Shown here piece after piece: positions 42,311 to 52,334 of a stretch of 64,000 nt of DNA (position 1 is the first letter of the stretch; every line of letters begins with the position of its first letter). The stretch spans positions 992,001-1,056,000 of the forward strand of contig CP146203.1 of the NCBI GenBank assembly GCA_039995105.1, written 5' to 3'. A program made the translations under genes and the position numbers. Origin of the DNA: Jonesiaceae bacterium BS-20 (GTDB lineage: Bacteria; Actinomycetota; Actinomycetes; Actinomycetales; Cellulomonadaceae). Under the pieces are notes generated by a model. The model was not told the DNA's origin. It saw nothing but the letters and a program-made list of their open reading frames with translations, and did not search any database.

Positions 42311-43158
42311 TGGAGCAGATCACCAAAATGGCAACACCTAAGAAACAGCGTGGTGGTCGCAACATGCCCGTTGCGATCGCCGTTGGTGTTGCCCTGCTAG
42401 CACTGGTAGCCGCATCTCTCTTCATCGTGCAAGAGGTGTTTGTGGGGTTAGCGGTGCTAGCAATTGGTGGAGGCATGTGGGAACTCAAGAACGCCTTTGC
42501 CAAGCGCGGCTACGCCCTGCCCCTCCTTCCGCTGTGGGTGGGCTCCGCCGGCTTGCTCATTGCCGCCTATCTGGCCGGTCCAGAAGCGCTCATGGTCTCC
42601 TTTGTGTTGACCGTTTTGGGTGTAGCGATCTGGCGCGTCATTGACGGCGGAGGCATGCGCGCGGTGCGTGACTGCATGGCGGGCTTCTTTGCTTTGGCGT
42701 ACTTACCGCTCATGGCGGGGTTTGTCATGCTTATGCTTGCGGGCCCTAAAGGTCAATGGCAGGTGGTCTTGTTTATCCTGCTGGCAGTAGCCAATGACAC
42801 CGGTGGTTTCTTTGCTGGAACTAGTTTTGGTAAGCACCCGCTTGCGCCGTCGATCAGCCCAAAGAAGAGCTGGGAAGGACTTGCCGGTTCATTTCTGCTG
42901 ACCATGGCTGTCGGGGTGCTGGGGACCATCTACCTGCTGGAACTTAACCCCATCATCGGGGTGATCTTGGGTCTGTTGACGCCCATTACGGCCACCGTAG
43001 GTGACCTTGCGGAGTCGCTCATCAAACGCGACCTTGACCTCAAAGACATGGGTTCCTTGCTGCCGGGGCACGGCGGGATTTTGGATCGGTTAGATTCCCT
43101 GTTGTTGACCGCCCCGTTTGTGTACCTGCTGCTCGCAGCTGCACCCGCAATTTCCTAA
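42310..43158 (+). CDS. cdsA: Phosphatidate cytidylyltransferase
   Basis: ATG 42310 overlaps the frr stop and gives 282 residues, with about eight membrane helices. The CDP-alcohol diglyceride synthase signature is visible near the C-terminus: SLIKRDLDLKDMGSLLPGHG and GILDRLDS. It converts phosphatidic acid to CDP-diacylglycerol for all phospholipids. The first helix appears after a basic stretch (KKQRGGR). Confidence 0.92.
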   Translation: MEQITKMATPKKQRGGRNMPVAIAVGVALLALVAASLFIVQEVFVGLAVLAIGGGMWELKNAFAKRGYALPLLPLWVGSAGLLIAAYLAGPEALMVSFVLTVLGVAIWRVIDGGGMRAVRDCMAGFFALAYLPLMAGFVMLMLAGPKGQWQVVLFILLAVANDTGGFFAGTSFGKHPLAPSISPKKSWEGLAGSFLLTMAVGVLGTIYLLELNPIIGVILGLLTPITATVGDLAESLIKRDLDLKDMGSLLPGHGGILDRLDSLLLTAPFVYLLLAAAPAIS

Positions 43159-43183
43159 CCGTCTTAGATCTAGAGGAAATATC

Positions 43184-43732
43184 ATGGCAACAATGTTCAC
43201 CCAGGTTACCGGGCTGCGCCGCGGCTATGACCGGGCTGAAGTTGATGAGTTCTTTGATTTTGCCCGTCGGGTCTACGAGGATCAGACGGACGAAGAACTG
43301 TCCCACCGCGACATTCACACCGCTCTGTTTGATCTGACCCGTTCCGGGTACGTTACCTCGGAAGTGGATGCTGCCCTTGACCGGTTGGAAAACGCGTTTG
43401 TGGCCCGCAACCGGCAAACGGTGATCGGACAGCAAGGCCCGCAGGGCTGGAGCGCGTTCTTGAACGAACAGGCCAAGACGCTTTACCCGCGGCTAACTAG
43501 AATGCCGGGGGAGCGGTTTACCCACCCAAGCAAGGGACGCGGATACAAGAGCGCCGAGGTCGACCAGATGTGCCGGGACCTCATCGATTTCTTTGACGGT
43601 AAGAAGAAAGTTACCGCCGCTGAGATTAGGTCGCTAACGTTTACGTCTGCTCGCGGCAAGAAGGCATATGAGGAGACGTCCGTGGATGCGTTCATGGCTC
43701 GGGCTATTGAGGTGCTGCTAGGTGTCCAGTAA
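43184..43732 (+). CDS. DivIVA-like repeat protein between cdsA and dxr
   Basis: ATG 43184 after GAGGAAAT gives 182 residues. The protein consists of several short DivI1A-like repeats: GYDRAEVDEFFDFARRV, GYVTSEVDAALDRLENA, GYKSAEVDQMCRDLIDF and SVDAFMARAIEVL. DivI1A motifs are the membrane-curvature-binding end of DivIVA. This small protein of unknown function is common at this place in actinobacteria. Its stop overlaps the start of dxr. Confidence 0.85.
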   Translation: MATMFTQVTGLRRGYDRAEVDEFFDFARRVYEDQTDEELSHRDIHTALFDLTRSGYVTSEVDAALDRLENAFVARNRQTVIGQQGPQGWSAFLNEQAKTLYPRLTRMPGERFTHPSKGRGYKSAEVDQMCRDLIDFFDGKKKVTAAEIRSLTFTSARGKKAYEETSVDAFMARAIEVLLGVQ

Positions 43733-44906
43733 GTTGACTGTTGACCGCAAAACCGTTGTCATCTTGGGGGCCACGGGTTCGATTGGGACCCAAGCGATCG
43801 AAGTTATTGACCTGAACCCACAACGGTTTGAGGTTACGGGGCTGTCCGCCGGGGGCGCGAACCTGGAATTATTGGCGCGGCAGGCCGCGCACCTACGGGT
43901 TGCCACGGTTGCGATTGCAAATGCTGCCGATGCCTCACAATTGCGGGTCTTGTTGGCCCAGTTTGGTGCCACGGCAGAAATTCTAGCCGGCCCAACCGCT
44001 GCGGCCGAGTTGGCCGGTTCCGGGGCCGACATTGTCCTGAACGGAATCACCGGCTCGGTTGGTCTGGGCCCTACCCTTGCAGCTTTGACAGCCGGCTCGA
44101 CCTTGGCGTTGGCCAATAAGGAATCGCTTGTGGTCGGCGGCGAGTTAGTCAAGGCCGCGATGGTGCGCGGTGACCAAATTGTGCCCGTCGATTCCGAGCA
44201 CTCCGCCATGGCGCAGGCGCTGCGGGGAGGACGACGCGACGAGGTTGCAAAGTTCATTTTGACCGCATCCGGGGGACCCTTCCGCGGCTGGTCTAGAGCA
44301 CAGATGGCTGGAATTACCCCCGCTCAGGCTTTGGCCCACCCCACATGGAAAATGGGGCCCGTGGTGACAATCAATTCTTCTACGCTCATGAATAAGGGCT
44401 TGGAACTCATTGAGGCTCACCTCTTGTTTGATGTGGCGCCTCAGGACATCACCGTGGTGGTGCACCCGCAATCCGTGGTGCACTCGATGATCGAGTTTCA
44501 AGACGGTTCGACGCTAGCCCAGGCTTCGCCACCGGATATGCGACTGCCAATCGCCCTTGGGCTGAGCTGGCCGGACCGTATTGCCTCCGGCGCGGCCCCA
44601 TGCGACTGGACGACCGCGTCCACTTGGGAGTTCTTACCGTTGGATAACGAAGTGTTTCCTGCGGTTGAGTTAGCTCGCCATGCGGTTGGTGCCTCTGCGA
44701 CCCACCCGGCCGTGTATAACGCAGCCAACGAACAGTGCGTAGCAGCCTTCTTAGACTCTCGTATTGGATACCTTGACATCGTCTCGACCGTGGAAAAAGT
44801 GCTCGAGCTGCACGAACCGGGGACCGGATCCGTCACACTCGAGCAGGTATTGCAGACCGAATGTTGGGCCCGTGCCCAAGCGGACCGGTTGTTAGCCCGG
44901 AACTAG
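43722..44906 (+). CDS. dxr: 1-deoxy-D-xylulose 5-phosphate reductoisomerase
   Basis: GTG 43722 overlaps the preceding gene by 11 bases and gives 394 residues. The NADPH-binding motif GATGSIGTQA, the metal/substrate motif PVDSEHSAM, GGPFRGW and HPQSVVHSMIEF are conserved. It catalyses the second step of the methylerythritol phosphate pathway; ispG, the sixth, is encoded downstream at 46413. Together with cdsA and rseP it forms a typical actinobacterial envelope-metabolism cluster. Confidence 0.96.
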   Translation: MSSKLTVDRKTVVILGATGSIGTQAIEVIDLNPQRFEVTGLSAGGANLELLARQAAHLRVATVAIANAADASQLRVLLAQFGATAEILAGPTAAAELAGSGADIVLNGITGSVGLGPTLAALTAGSTLALANKESLVVGGELVKAAMVRGDQIVPVDSEHSAMAQALRGGRRDEVAKFILTASGGPFRGWSRAQMAGITPAQALAHPTWKMGPVVTINSSTLMNKGLELIEAHLLFDVAPQDITVVVHPQSVVHSMIEFQDGSTLAQASPPDMRLPIALGLSWPDRIASGAAPCDWTTASTWEFLPLDNEVFPAVELARHAVGASATHPAVYNAANEQCVAAFLDSRIGYLDIVSTVEKVLELHEPGTGSVTLEQVLQTECWARAQADRLLARN

Positions 44907-45010
44907 TACTTTCAGGTGTGGCTCAGGTTGATTGGGCACACTTGGATCAGGGTGTGGGCGAATTGCTTGCGCGCCTAAAATTTGCCTGCCGTATCTGAAG
45001 GGAAACTCAA

Positions 45011-46327
45011 GTGTCCTATCTCTTGGGCGTTGCAATTATTGTCCTGGGGCTGCTTATCTCCATTGGGCTGCACGAGATCGGGCACATGCTCCCGGCCAAA
45101 AAATTTGGTGTCCGGGTTCCCCAATATATGGTTGGGTTTGGTCCCACGTTATGGTCATTTACCAGGGGTGAGACCGAGTACGGGATCAAAGCTATTCCAT
45201 TGGGCGGTTATGTGCGCCTTGTTGGAATGTACCCACCCGGAAAAGAAGGTGCCACAATCAAGGCCGGATTCTTTGCCCAAGCGATTTCTGGCGCAAGAGA
45301 AGCCAGCACCGAGGAGATCCGTCCCGGCGAGGAGCACCGAGCGTTCTATAACCTGTCCATGGGTAAGAAGATCATTGTCATGTTCGGCGGTCCGTTCATG
45401 AACCTAGTCATTGCTTTCTTTCTCATGGCGGTGGTCGCGGTTGGCTTTGGCGCCATGACCCCAACAACCACGCTCGGCTCGGTTTCCGAATGCGTGATCC
45501 CGGCCGATGCCCCCGCTGATGCCTCGTGCTCCGATGAGACGCCCGCGGCCCCTGGAGCTGCCGCAAACCTACTTCCCGGTGACACCATCACCGAGTGGGA
45601 CGGTCAAGCGATTACGGACTGGGACCAGCTCTCCGCGTTGATCTCAGCAACCGGTGGACGCACCGTTGCCGTTACCTATCTGCGTGACGGTCAAAGCCAG
45701 ACCGGCGAAATTACCCCGGTAGTTGCCCAACGCCCTGTCTTTGACGAGTTAGGCCAGCCGGTTTTGGACGCGGATGGCAAACAGGCGTATAAGGACAAGG
45801 GATTTGTAGGCATCAGCCCAACCCAGGAGTTACAGCGCCAGTCGATCACCGTTGTGCCTGACCAGATTGGCTACCAACTGAAGGCGGTTAGCAAGATTAT
45901 CCTGACGCTGCCGCAACGCTTGGTTGATATTAGCCAGGCTGCCTTTGGCAGCGAAGAACGGGATCCAAACTCCGTGGTTGGTGTCGTTGGAATTGGCAGA
46001 TTCGCCGGCGAGCTGGCGTCCGCCGACATCGCCGGGTACACCCCAAAGCTCATTGCCGCCGATCTGACTTCAATGCTAGCTGGGCTCAACATTGCCCTGT
46101 TTGCGTTCAATATGATTCCGTTGCTACCGCTTGATGGTGGCCATATTGCCGGTGCTGTGTACGAGGGGACACGCCGTGGCGTGGCAAAGCTGCGCGGCAA
46201 GCGTGATCCAGGACCGGCTGACACCGCACGGATGGTGCCCGTTGCCTACGTGGTCTTTGCGCTGCTTGCTGGTATGAGCCTGCTGCTCATCTATGCAGAC
46301 ATTGTGAAACCAATCCAATTCTTGTAA
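45011..46327 (+). CDS. rseP: Intramembrane site-2 metalloprotease
   Basis: GTG 45011 gives 438 residues. HEIGH at residues 21-25 inside the first helix and LDGGH in the third carry the zinc ligands of M50 proteases, and a PDZ domain lies between about 185 and 260. Homologues (Rip1 in mycobacteria) cleave anti-sigma factors and other membrane proteins within the lipid bilayer. The gene lies between dxr and ispG as in most actinobacteria. Confidence 0.94.
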   Translation: MSYLLGVAIIVLGLLISIGLHEIGHMLPAKKFGVRVPQYMVGFGPTLWSFTRGETEYGIKAIPLGGYVRLVGMYPPGKEGATIKAGFFAQAISGAREASTEEIRPGEEHRAFYNLSMGKKIIVMFGGPFMNLVIAFFLMAVVAVGFGAMTPTTTLGSVSECVIPADAPADASCSDETPAAPGAAANLLPGDTITEWDGQAITDWDQLSALISATGGRTVAVTYLRDGQSQTGEITPVVAQRPVFDELGQPVLDADGKQAYKDKGFVGISPTQELQRQSITVVPDQIGYQLKAVSKIILTLPQRLVDISQAAFGSEERDPNSVVGVVGIGRFAGELASADIAGYTPKLIAADLTSMLAGLNIALFAFNMIPLLPLDGGHIAGAVYEGTRRGVAKLRGKRDPGPADTARMVPVAYVVFALLAGMSLLLIYADIVKPIQFL

Positions 46328-46412
46328 TGAAACATAGGGTTTTGCGGCGTAAGTGCTGTGAAACCAGTCAACCTAGCCCCAAGGTGGGGCAAGAAGGTGG
46401 ATAATAGATCCC

Positions 46413-47564
46413 GTGAGCGTTCCTATTAATCTCGGCATGCCTTCGGCACCCGCACCAGTCCTTGCACCCCGGCGTAAAACCCGCAAAATCAAAGTGGGTA
46501 AAGTTGACGTCGGCGGTGACGCCCCAATCTCGGTTCAGTCCATGACCACAACCCAAACAACGGACATCAACGCAACCCTTCAGCAAATCGCAGAGCTAAC
46601 GGCTTCCGGTTGCGACATCGTACGTGTGGCGGTTCCCACCAGCGACGATGCAGACGCACTTTCAATTATTGCTAAGAAGTCGCAAATCCCTGTGATCGCG
46701 GATATTCACTTCCAGCCCCGCTACGTCTACGCGGCAATCGATGCTGGTTGTGCGGCGGTGCGGGTGAACCCCGGAAATATTCGAAAGTTTGATGACCAAG
46801 TCAAGCAAATTGCACAGGCCGCTAAGGATGCGGGTGTCTCGATCCGGATCGGTGTGAACGCCGGCTCGCTTGATCCACGGCTGTTAAAGAAATACGGCAA
46901 GGCCACCCCCGAGGCGCTCGTTGAATCGGCCGTCTGGGAAGCTTCCCTATTCGAAGAGCACGATTTCCATGACTTCAAAATCTCGGTTAAGCACAATGAC
47001 CCTGTGATCATGGTCGCCGCCTATGAGATGCTCTCCGAACGAGGCGATTGGCCACTGCACTTGGGTGTAACCGAGGCCGGGCCTGCTTTCCAGGGCACCA
47101 TCAAATCGGCAACTGCTTTCGGTGCGCTATTGTCCAAGGGCATTGGTGACACCATCCGGGTCTCCCTATCAGCGCCTCCCGTTGAAGAGGTCAAGGTAGG
47201 TAACCAGATCCTGCAGTCCTTGAACCTGCGCCCGCGCAAACTTGAGATTGTGTCCTGCCCATCGTGTGGCCGCGCCCAAGTGGACGTCTATACGCTGGCT
47301 GAGAAGGTCACTACTGGGCTCGAGGGCCTGACCGTGCCGTTGCGTGTTGCGGTCATGGGCTGCGTGGTCAACGGACCGGGCGAGGCACGCGAAGCGGACC
47401 TCGGAGTTGCTTCAGGTAACGGTAAGGGACAAATCTTTGTCAAGGGAGAGGTCATCAAGACCGTTCCGGAAGACATGATTGTGCAGACCCTGATTGAGGA
47501 AGCTATGCGGATTGCGCAGAGCATGGAAAGTACCGGTGAAGCGCCCTCCATTAGTGTGGGTTAA
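46413..47564 (+). CDS. ispG: 4-hydroxy-3-methylbut-2-enyl diphosphate synthase
   Basis: GTG 46413 gives 383 residues. A TIM-barrel N-terminus ([32 protein letters not shown]) is followed by the iron-sulfur domain with CPSCGR and [10 protein letters not shown], which bind the 4Fe-4S cluster together with a conserved Glu. It performs the reductive step of the methylerythritol phosphate route and needs flavodoxin or ferredoxin. A strong terminator lies at 47619. Confidence 0.97.
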   Translation: MSVPINLGMPSAPAPVLAPRRKTRKIKVGKVDVGGDAPISVQSMTTTQTTDINATLQQIAELTASGCDIVRVAVPTSDDADALSIIAKKSQIPVIADIHFQPRYVYAAIDAGCAAVRVNPGNIRKFDDQVKQIAQAAKDAGVSIRIGVNAGSLDPRLLKKYGKATPEALVESAVWEASLFEEHDFHDFKISVKHNDPVIMVAAYEMLSERGDWPLHLGVTEAGPAFQGTIKSATAFGALLSKGIGDTIRVSLSAPPVEEVKVGNQILQSLNLRPRKLEIVSCPSCGRAQVDVYTLAEKVTTGLEGLTVPLRVAVMGCVVNGPGEAREADLGVASGNGKGQIFVKGEVIKTVPEDMIVQTLIEEAMRIAQSMESTGEAPSISVG

Positions 47565-47618
47565 TTTGGTGGCCTGCTGCCCCAAATAGTTCAGGGGGTA
47601 GGGCAAGCAGCCGCAGAT

Positions 47619-47654
47619 AAACTGCTGGGTCACGGGGAAGTGACCCAGCAGTTT
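47619..47654 (+). terminator. Hairpin terminator of ispG
   Basis: AAACTGCTGGGTCAC and GTGACCCAGCAGTTT are exact complements around GGGGAA, followed by GCTATT. Confidence 0.8.
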
Positions 47655-47688
47655 GCTATTGGTACGGTGACCAGGACAGGGAGGAACA

Positions 47689-48579
47689 GTGGACCTAGCT
47701 ATCTCGCCACGTCCTGCCCAAGCCCGGGTGTTGAACTTTGAAGATCTACCTCAGGCGTTGGCAATTGCCCGGTTAGATCCGGTGGCCTCAGCCTTGGTCC
47801 TCACCCAGTTAGAAGACTCCGCCACGGCTGGCAAGTTAACCGGGTTGCTATGGGGTTTTCCGCAGACGGGTCCGTTGTCCGCGATCTGCTGGGCGGGAGG
47901 CAATCTCATCCCGGTGCTATCCGAGCCAAATGACCGGGCGATTGCGGCGTTCGCGGCCATGGCAAAGTCACGGCAACGTAAGGTGTCCTCGATCGTTGGA
48001 CCAGCACATGACGTCCTGGCGCTGTGGGAACATTTGCGCGGCAGTTGGCCACAGCCGCGCGAAATCCGGGCCAACCAACCCTCGATGGTGATTACGCAAC
48101 CGGCCCAGATCCAAGCGGACCCACTGGTACGGTTTGGAACCAGCCGCGATTATGCCGCCGTGTTCCCCGCAAGCGTTGCCATGTTTGAAAGCGAAGTGGG
48201 TGTTTCGCCATTACGGTTTGGGTCAACCATGTACGCCGAACGGGTTCACTACCTGTTACGAATGAACCGCACATTGGTAAGAATGACCGAGGCCCGCGGA
48301 TTGAAAAAGCTCTCGGGTTCTACAACCGAAGTGATGTTCAAGGCCGATTTTGGAGTGGTAACTTGTGAGGTCGCCCAAGTGCAAGGCGTCTGGATCCCAC
48401 CGCAATTTCGTGGAAAGGGTTTAGCAAGTGCGGCCATGGCGGCCGTAGTGAACCAGGGACTTGAACATACCGCCCCGATCATTTCGCTGTACGTCAATGA
48501 TTACAATGCGCCGGCTTTGGCAACCTATAACCGGGTAGGTTTTACCCGGGTCGGCACATTCGCCACGATCTTGTTCTAG
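47689..48579 (+). CDS. GNAT acetyltransferase with DUF4081 domain
   Basis: GTG 47689 after GGGAGG gives 296 residues. The N-terminal DUF4081-like half has no known catalytic role. The GNAT half carries GVWIPPQFRGKGLASAAM (acetyl-CoA binding) and the terminal LYVNDYNAPALATYNRVGF. This two-domain protein is found between ispG and proS in many actinobacteria. The substrate is unknown. Confidence 0.9.
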   Translation: MDLAISPRPAQARVLNFEDLPQALAIARLDPVASALVLTQLEDSATAGKLTGLLWGFPQTGPLSAICWAGGNLIPVLSEPNDRAIAAFAAMAKSRQRKVSSIVGPAHDVLALWEHLRGSWPQPREIRANQPSMVITQPAQIQADPLVRFGTSRDYAAVFPASVAMFESEVGVSPLRFGSTMYAERVHYLLRMNRTLVRMTEARGLKKLSGSTTEVMFKADFGVVTCEVAQVQGVWIPPQFRGKGLASAAMAAVVNQGLEHTAPIISLYVNDYNAPALATYNRVGFTRVGTFATILF

Positions 48580-48668
48580 GGCTGTGACCGGGGTGAGCGG
48601 ATAGGAAAATCAGCCATCCTACGAGCACGGTTTTTGTGCCGGCACCCCAAGGTACTAGTGTTGTTCCT

Positions 48669-50435
48669 ATGCTCCTACGTCTTTCAACAATGTTTGTGCG
48701 CTCACTGCGCGAGGACCCAGCCGACGCTGAGGTCCAAAGTCATAAGCTTCTCCTACGCGCTGGATATATTCGCCGTGCCGCCCCGGGTATCTACACCTGG
48801 TTGCCGCTGGGACTGCGTGTTCTTAATAAGGTTGAAGCGGTCGTCCGCGAGGAAATGGAAAAAGCTGGTGCTCAGCAGGTCCACTTCCCAGCCTTGCTGC
48901 CGCGTGAGCCGTACGAGCAAACCGATCGTTGGACCGAATACGGACCAAACCTGTTCCGGTTGCAAGACCGTCGCGGTGGGGACTACCTGTTAGCACCCAC
49001 CCACGAGGAGATGTTTACACTCCTGGTCAAGGACATGGTCTCCTCCTACAAGGAGCTTCCGGTAACCCTGTTCCAAATCCAAAATAAGTACCGGGATGAG
49101 GCGCGTCCCCGTGCCGGTCTCATCCGTGGCCGCGAGTTCATCATGAAGGATGCATACTCGTTCGACATGACCGACGCCGGTCTGGATGCGTCCTATCAGG
49201 CGCAGCGTGACGCGTATGAGGCTATCTTTACCCGTTTGGGCCTGGAATACGTTATTGTCGCGGCCACCTCGGGCGCGATGGGCGGCTCCCGTTCTGAGGA
49301 GTTCCTAAACCCGGTAGCCATTGGTGAAGACACGTTTGTGCGCACCGCAGGCGGATATGCTGCCAACGTTGAAGCCATGGTGACCCCGGCCCCAGCCGAG
49401 ATCGACTTTTCCGATGCCCCAGCTGCGATTAAGCGTCACACTCCCGACACGGCCACTATTGCCGCGTTGGTAGACCAAGCAAACCGGGATTACCCACGAA
49501 CCGACGGGCGTCAGTGGACCGCAGCGGACACGCTCAAGAACGTAGTGCTTGCTGTCACCGAGCCGGACGGCACCCGCAACATTGTGGTCGTCGGTATCCC
49601 AGGTGACCGCGAGGTTGACCTCAAACGAATTGAGGCATTGTTCGAACCAGCCGAGGTTGAACCGGCAACGGACGCCGACTTTGGTAAGCACAAGTTCCTG
49701 GTCAAGGGGTACATTGGCCCCGAGATTTTGGGCGAGAACAGCGAATCCAAGGTCAAGTTCCTGGTTGACCCACGCGTGGTTTCTGGAACCCAGTGGATCA
49801 CGGGAGCCAACGAGTTCGAACAGCACGTGTTCGGTTTGGTTGCCGGTCGCGACTTTGTAGCTGACGGCACGGTTGAGGCCGCCGAGGTACGCGCGGGCGA
49901 CATCGCGCCGGACGGACTGCCGGTCGAGCTGGCCCGCGGTATCGAGATCGGGCACATCTTCCAGCTCGGTCGCAAGTACTCCGAGGCCCTTGGACTCAAG
50001 GTACTCGATGAGAACGGTAAGCAGGCCACGGTCACCATGGGCTCCTACGGCATCGGTGTTTCCCGGGTCATGGCCGCATTGGCTGAGGCCAACAACGATG
50101 ACAAGGGACTGGCCTGGCCGGCCCACATTGCTCCGGCACACGTGCACATTGTGGCGACCGGTAAGGACGCGGAGATCTTTGAGGCGGCCGACAAGCTCGC
50201 CCAGGATCTGGCCGCGCGCGGGGTGGAAGTTATTTACGATGACCGCCCCAAGGTCTCACCAGGTGTGAAGTTCAAGGATGCCGAGTTGTACGGAGTTCCC
50301 CTGATTGCGGTGGTAGGACGCGGTCTAGCCAACGGCGTGATCGAGGTGCGCCCACGTGCAGGACAAGCCGAGGAACTTCAGTATGCAACTGCAGCTGAAA
50401 CAATTGCGCAGCAGGTTAGCGACCTCCTTGGCTAG
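48669..50435 (+). CDS. proS: Prolyl-tRNA synthetase
   Basis: ATG 48669 gives 588 residues starting [20 protein letters not shown], the conserved bacterial start; the open frame extends to 48636 without a start signal. Class II motifs follow ([40 protein letters not shown] split across motif 2, [13 protein letters not shown] motif 3), an editing insertion at about 225-380 and an anticodon-binding end. It charges tRNA-Pro. A bidirectional terminator follows. Confidence 0.97.
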   Translation: MLLRLSTMFVRSLREDPADAEVQSHKLLLRAGYIRRAAPGIYTWLPLGLRVLNKVEAVVREEMEKAGAQQVHFPALLPREPYEQTDRWTEYGPNLFRLQDRRGGDYLLAPTHEEMFTLLVKDMVSSYKELPVTLFQIQNKYRDEARPRAGLIRGREFIMKDAYSFDMTDAGLDASYQAQRDAYEAIFTRLGLEYVIVAATSGAMGGSRSEEFLNPVAIGEDTFVRTAGGYAANVEAMVTPAPAEIDFSDAPAAIKRHTPDTATIAALVDQANRDYPRTDGRQWTAADTLKNVVLAVTEPDGTRNIVVVGIPGDREVDLKRIEALFEPAEVEPATDADFGKHKFLVKGYIGPEILGENSESKVKFLVDPRVVSGTQWITGANEFEQHVFGLVAGRDFVADGTVEAAEVRAGDIAPDGLPVELARGIEIGHIFQLGRKYSEALGLKVLDENGKQATVTMGSYGIGVSRVMAALAEANNDDKGLAWPAHIAPAHVHIVATGKDAEIFEAADKLAQDLAARGVEVIYDDRPKVSPGVKFKDAELYGVPLIAVVGRGLANGVIEVRPRAGQAEELQYATAAETIAQQVSDLLG

Positions 50436-50462
50436 GAACCAGCCTTAGGCGTCACACCCTGA

Positions 50463-50511
50463 ACAACGAAAGCGTCATCTTGATCATGGATCAGGATGAC
50501 GCTTTCGTTGT
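50463..50511. terminator. Bidirectional terminator between proS and the convergent lipoprotein gene
   Basis: ACAACGAAAGCGTCATC(T)TGATC and its complement pair over about 23 positions with one mismatch around ATG. A/T-rich ends on both strands allow termination in both directions. Confidence 0.85.
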
Positions 50512-50523
50512 CAGTGGGTACTT

Positions 50524-51633
50524 TTAGTTCACCGCATCAGGGGAATCAGCCTCGGGAGTCGCGGCGAGGAACTGCGCGCTTGACGAGAAATAGGGAAGCG
50601 GGCCGGAGGGCTTTCCCCATGCGGTATCTAGGAACGTGGCCCGAATAGCATTGTCAAAATAGAACATCCGGCTTTCCGGAGCAGCCAGTGCGATGAGGTC
50701 GACGTAACCTGTCGCAAGCTCGGTTGTGAGCCCGTGAGCTAGCCGGCGCAGCTCATCTGCTGAGGCCACCGGAACATCTTTGGTTAGTTCGAACGGGAGT
50801 GCGTAGGCGACCGTTCGGGGGTCTTGGGCGGTTTGGGAAATCCCTGCCGTTGTGGCCCAAAACTCCGCAGTCTCACGGTGGACCTTGGCCTGTTGCAACG
50901 CGGTTGCCCGCTCATCTGGCTCCTGCATGGCAGCGATCACTTCAAGACTGTAACCGGCCGCATCCTCATTTTGGATAAGGGCCGTAGTGTTGTGCACGCT
51001 GATGAGGTCCAAAACAGATTCTGGGATGGGCTCCTCAAGAAACTGCGGTGGGGCAAACTCGAGTCCACCCGCGGCAGCCAAGTCGTTGGCGAGCAGCAAG
51101 TTACCAATTGCCATGGAACTTTCCAGCCGAGCAAGTTCCGGGTCCTGCGCCAGCGGTAGCGTGGTACGCAGCCGGCCGGTCGAGGCCAAGATCCGGTCAA
51201 TGACCGCCTGGCCATCGTGGTTTTCTGCAGCGCTCTGACTCGAAGACAGCGAGGACGCCGCGGTCTCAAATTCGGAGTCGTCCTGGGGGAGCCCCGAGGA
51301 GTAGACGCCACCGAGCAGGTCCTCATACTGTGCGTTGCGGTCAAGGACCGCCGTCAGCGTTGCGGTTGCGGCAGCATCGAGCGTGCCCGCTTCTAACGTT
51401 GACCGCGCATCTTGTTGGATCAGCACGAAGTCGTTCACCATTGCTTGGCGTGACAGTTCGTTCGCATCCGGCACAATCGGTTGGGGAACCGTGGTTTCAA
51501 GGCGTAGTCCGCAACCTGTTAGAAGTGCTACGGTCAGAACACCGGCACCCCAGAAGCGCAGCCTAGTGGCTAATCCTGAGGTATTGGTGTGCTGCGGTGT
51601 AAGGGGTGCGCGGCGCGCTAACTTTTTGGACAT
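50524..51633 (-). CDS. DUF4439 ferritin-like lipoprotein
   Basis: ATG 51633 on the minus strand gives 369 residues. A lipobox LLTGC places the lipidated cysteine at 41. The C-terminal 140 residues (from about PESVLDLISVHNT) match the DUF4439 ferritin-like fold with repeated helix acids (ALIQNEDAAGYSLEV, HRETAEFW). The family is common in actinobacteria, always near rimP; its iron ligands are not certain. It is transcribed divergently from rimP. Confidence 0.82.
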   Translation of the reverse strand: MSKKLARRAPLTPQHTNTSGLATRLRFWGAGVLTVALLTGCGLRLETTVPQPIVPDANELSRQAMVNDFVLIQQDARSTLEAGTLDAAATATLTAVLDRNAQYEDLLGGVYSSGLPQDDSEFETAASSLSSSQSAAENHDGQAVIDRILASTGRLRTTLPLAQDPELARLESSMAIGNLLLANDLAAAGGLEFAPPQFLEEPIPESVLDLISVHNTTALIQNEDAAGYSLEVIAAMQEPDERATALQQAKVHRETAEFWATTAGISQTAQDPRTVAYALPFELTKDVPVASADELRRLAHGLTTELATGYVDLIALAAPESRMFYFDNAIRATFLDTAWGKPSGPLPYFSSSAQFLAATPEADSPDAVN

Positions 51634-51805
51634 CACCTCAAATTGTTCCATGCACGGCAAATATAAGTGGGATTTTCACCACGTTAGATGTAAACCGAGG
51701 CTAATTGGTCGAATAAGTGCCCCGGGACTCGGTAATGTTAGGGATAGACAAATTCATACCGGTCCCTTTTCTGCCGGTAGACCATCCGAGTCGACAGGAG
51801 AAAAA

Positions 51806-52333
51806 TTGACCACGTCATCCTCCCCGCAATTGCTCGAGGAGAGTCTGCGGCCGGTAGTAGAACAAGCCGGGCTCTTCCTTGAGGAAGTATCCATCACCAA
51901 GGCTGGCAAATCATCGGTCGTGCGGGTGCTGATTGACCTGCCCGGTACCACCCGGGGTTCAGTTACGTTGGACCAGGTTGCGGAAGCAACCCAGCTCATC
52001 TCTGCCGCACTTGACGAAGTCAAGTGGCTAGCCAGCGCCTACACGTTAGAAGTTTCTAGCCCTGGGGCAACTCGGCCGCTTGAGACCGAGCGGCACTTTG
52101 CCAGGGCAACCGGCCGCCTCATCCGCGTGACTTTGACGGATGGCACCAAATTTACCGAGCGCCTAGTAGCGGTAAATGATTCGACACTAACGTTTGAGCA
52201 GGGCCGTGAAGTCGCCCTTGAGACTGTGCGCCAGGCGCAAGTTGAGGTAGAGCTCAAACGACTAGAAGAAGTACAAGATGAAGATTTTGATGACCAGGCG
52301 CAGTTGGCGTCTGATCTAGAAGACGAGGGCTGA
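51806..52333 (+). CDS. rimP: Ribosome maturation factor RimP
   Basis: TTG 51806 lies five bases after GACAGGAG (51793-51800) and gives 175 residues; the open frame upstream to 51335 overlaps the opposite-strand gene and is not used. Segments [27 protein letters not shown] and the C-terminal Sm-like domain are typical. RimP helps 30S maturation. It starts the rimP-nusA unit; nusA follows by one base. Confidence 0.93.
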   Translation: MTTSSSPQLLEESLRPVVEQAGLFLEEVSITKAGKSSVVRVLIDLPGTTRGSVTLDQVAEATQLISAALDEVKWLASAYTLEVSSPGATRPLETERHFARATGRLIRVTLTDGTKFTERLVAVNDSTLTFEQGREVALETVRQAQVEVELKRLEEVQDEDFDDQAQLASDLEDEG

Positions 52334-52334
52334 C

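Noticed and set aside
51335-51805. N-terminal extension of rimP by 157 codons
   Set aside because: It lies antisense to the DUF4439 lipoprotein gene and lacks rimP homology; TTG 51806 has a proper ribosome-binding site.
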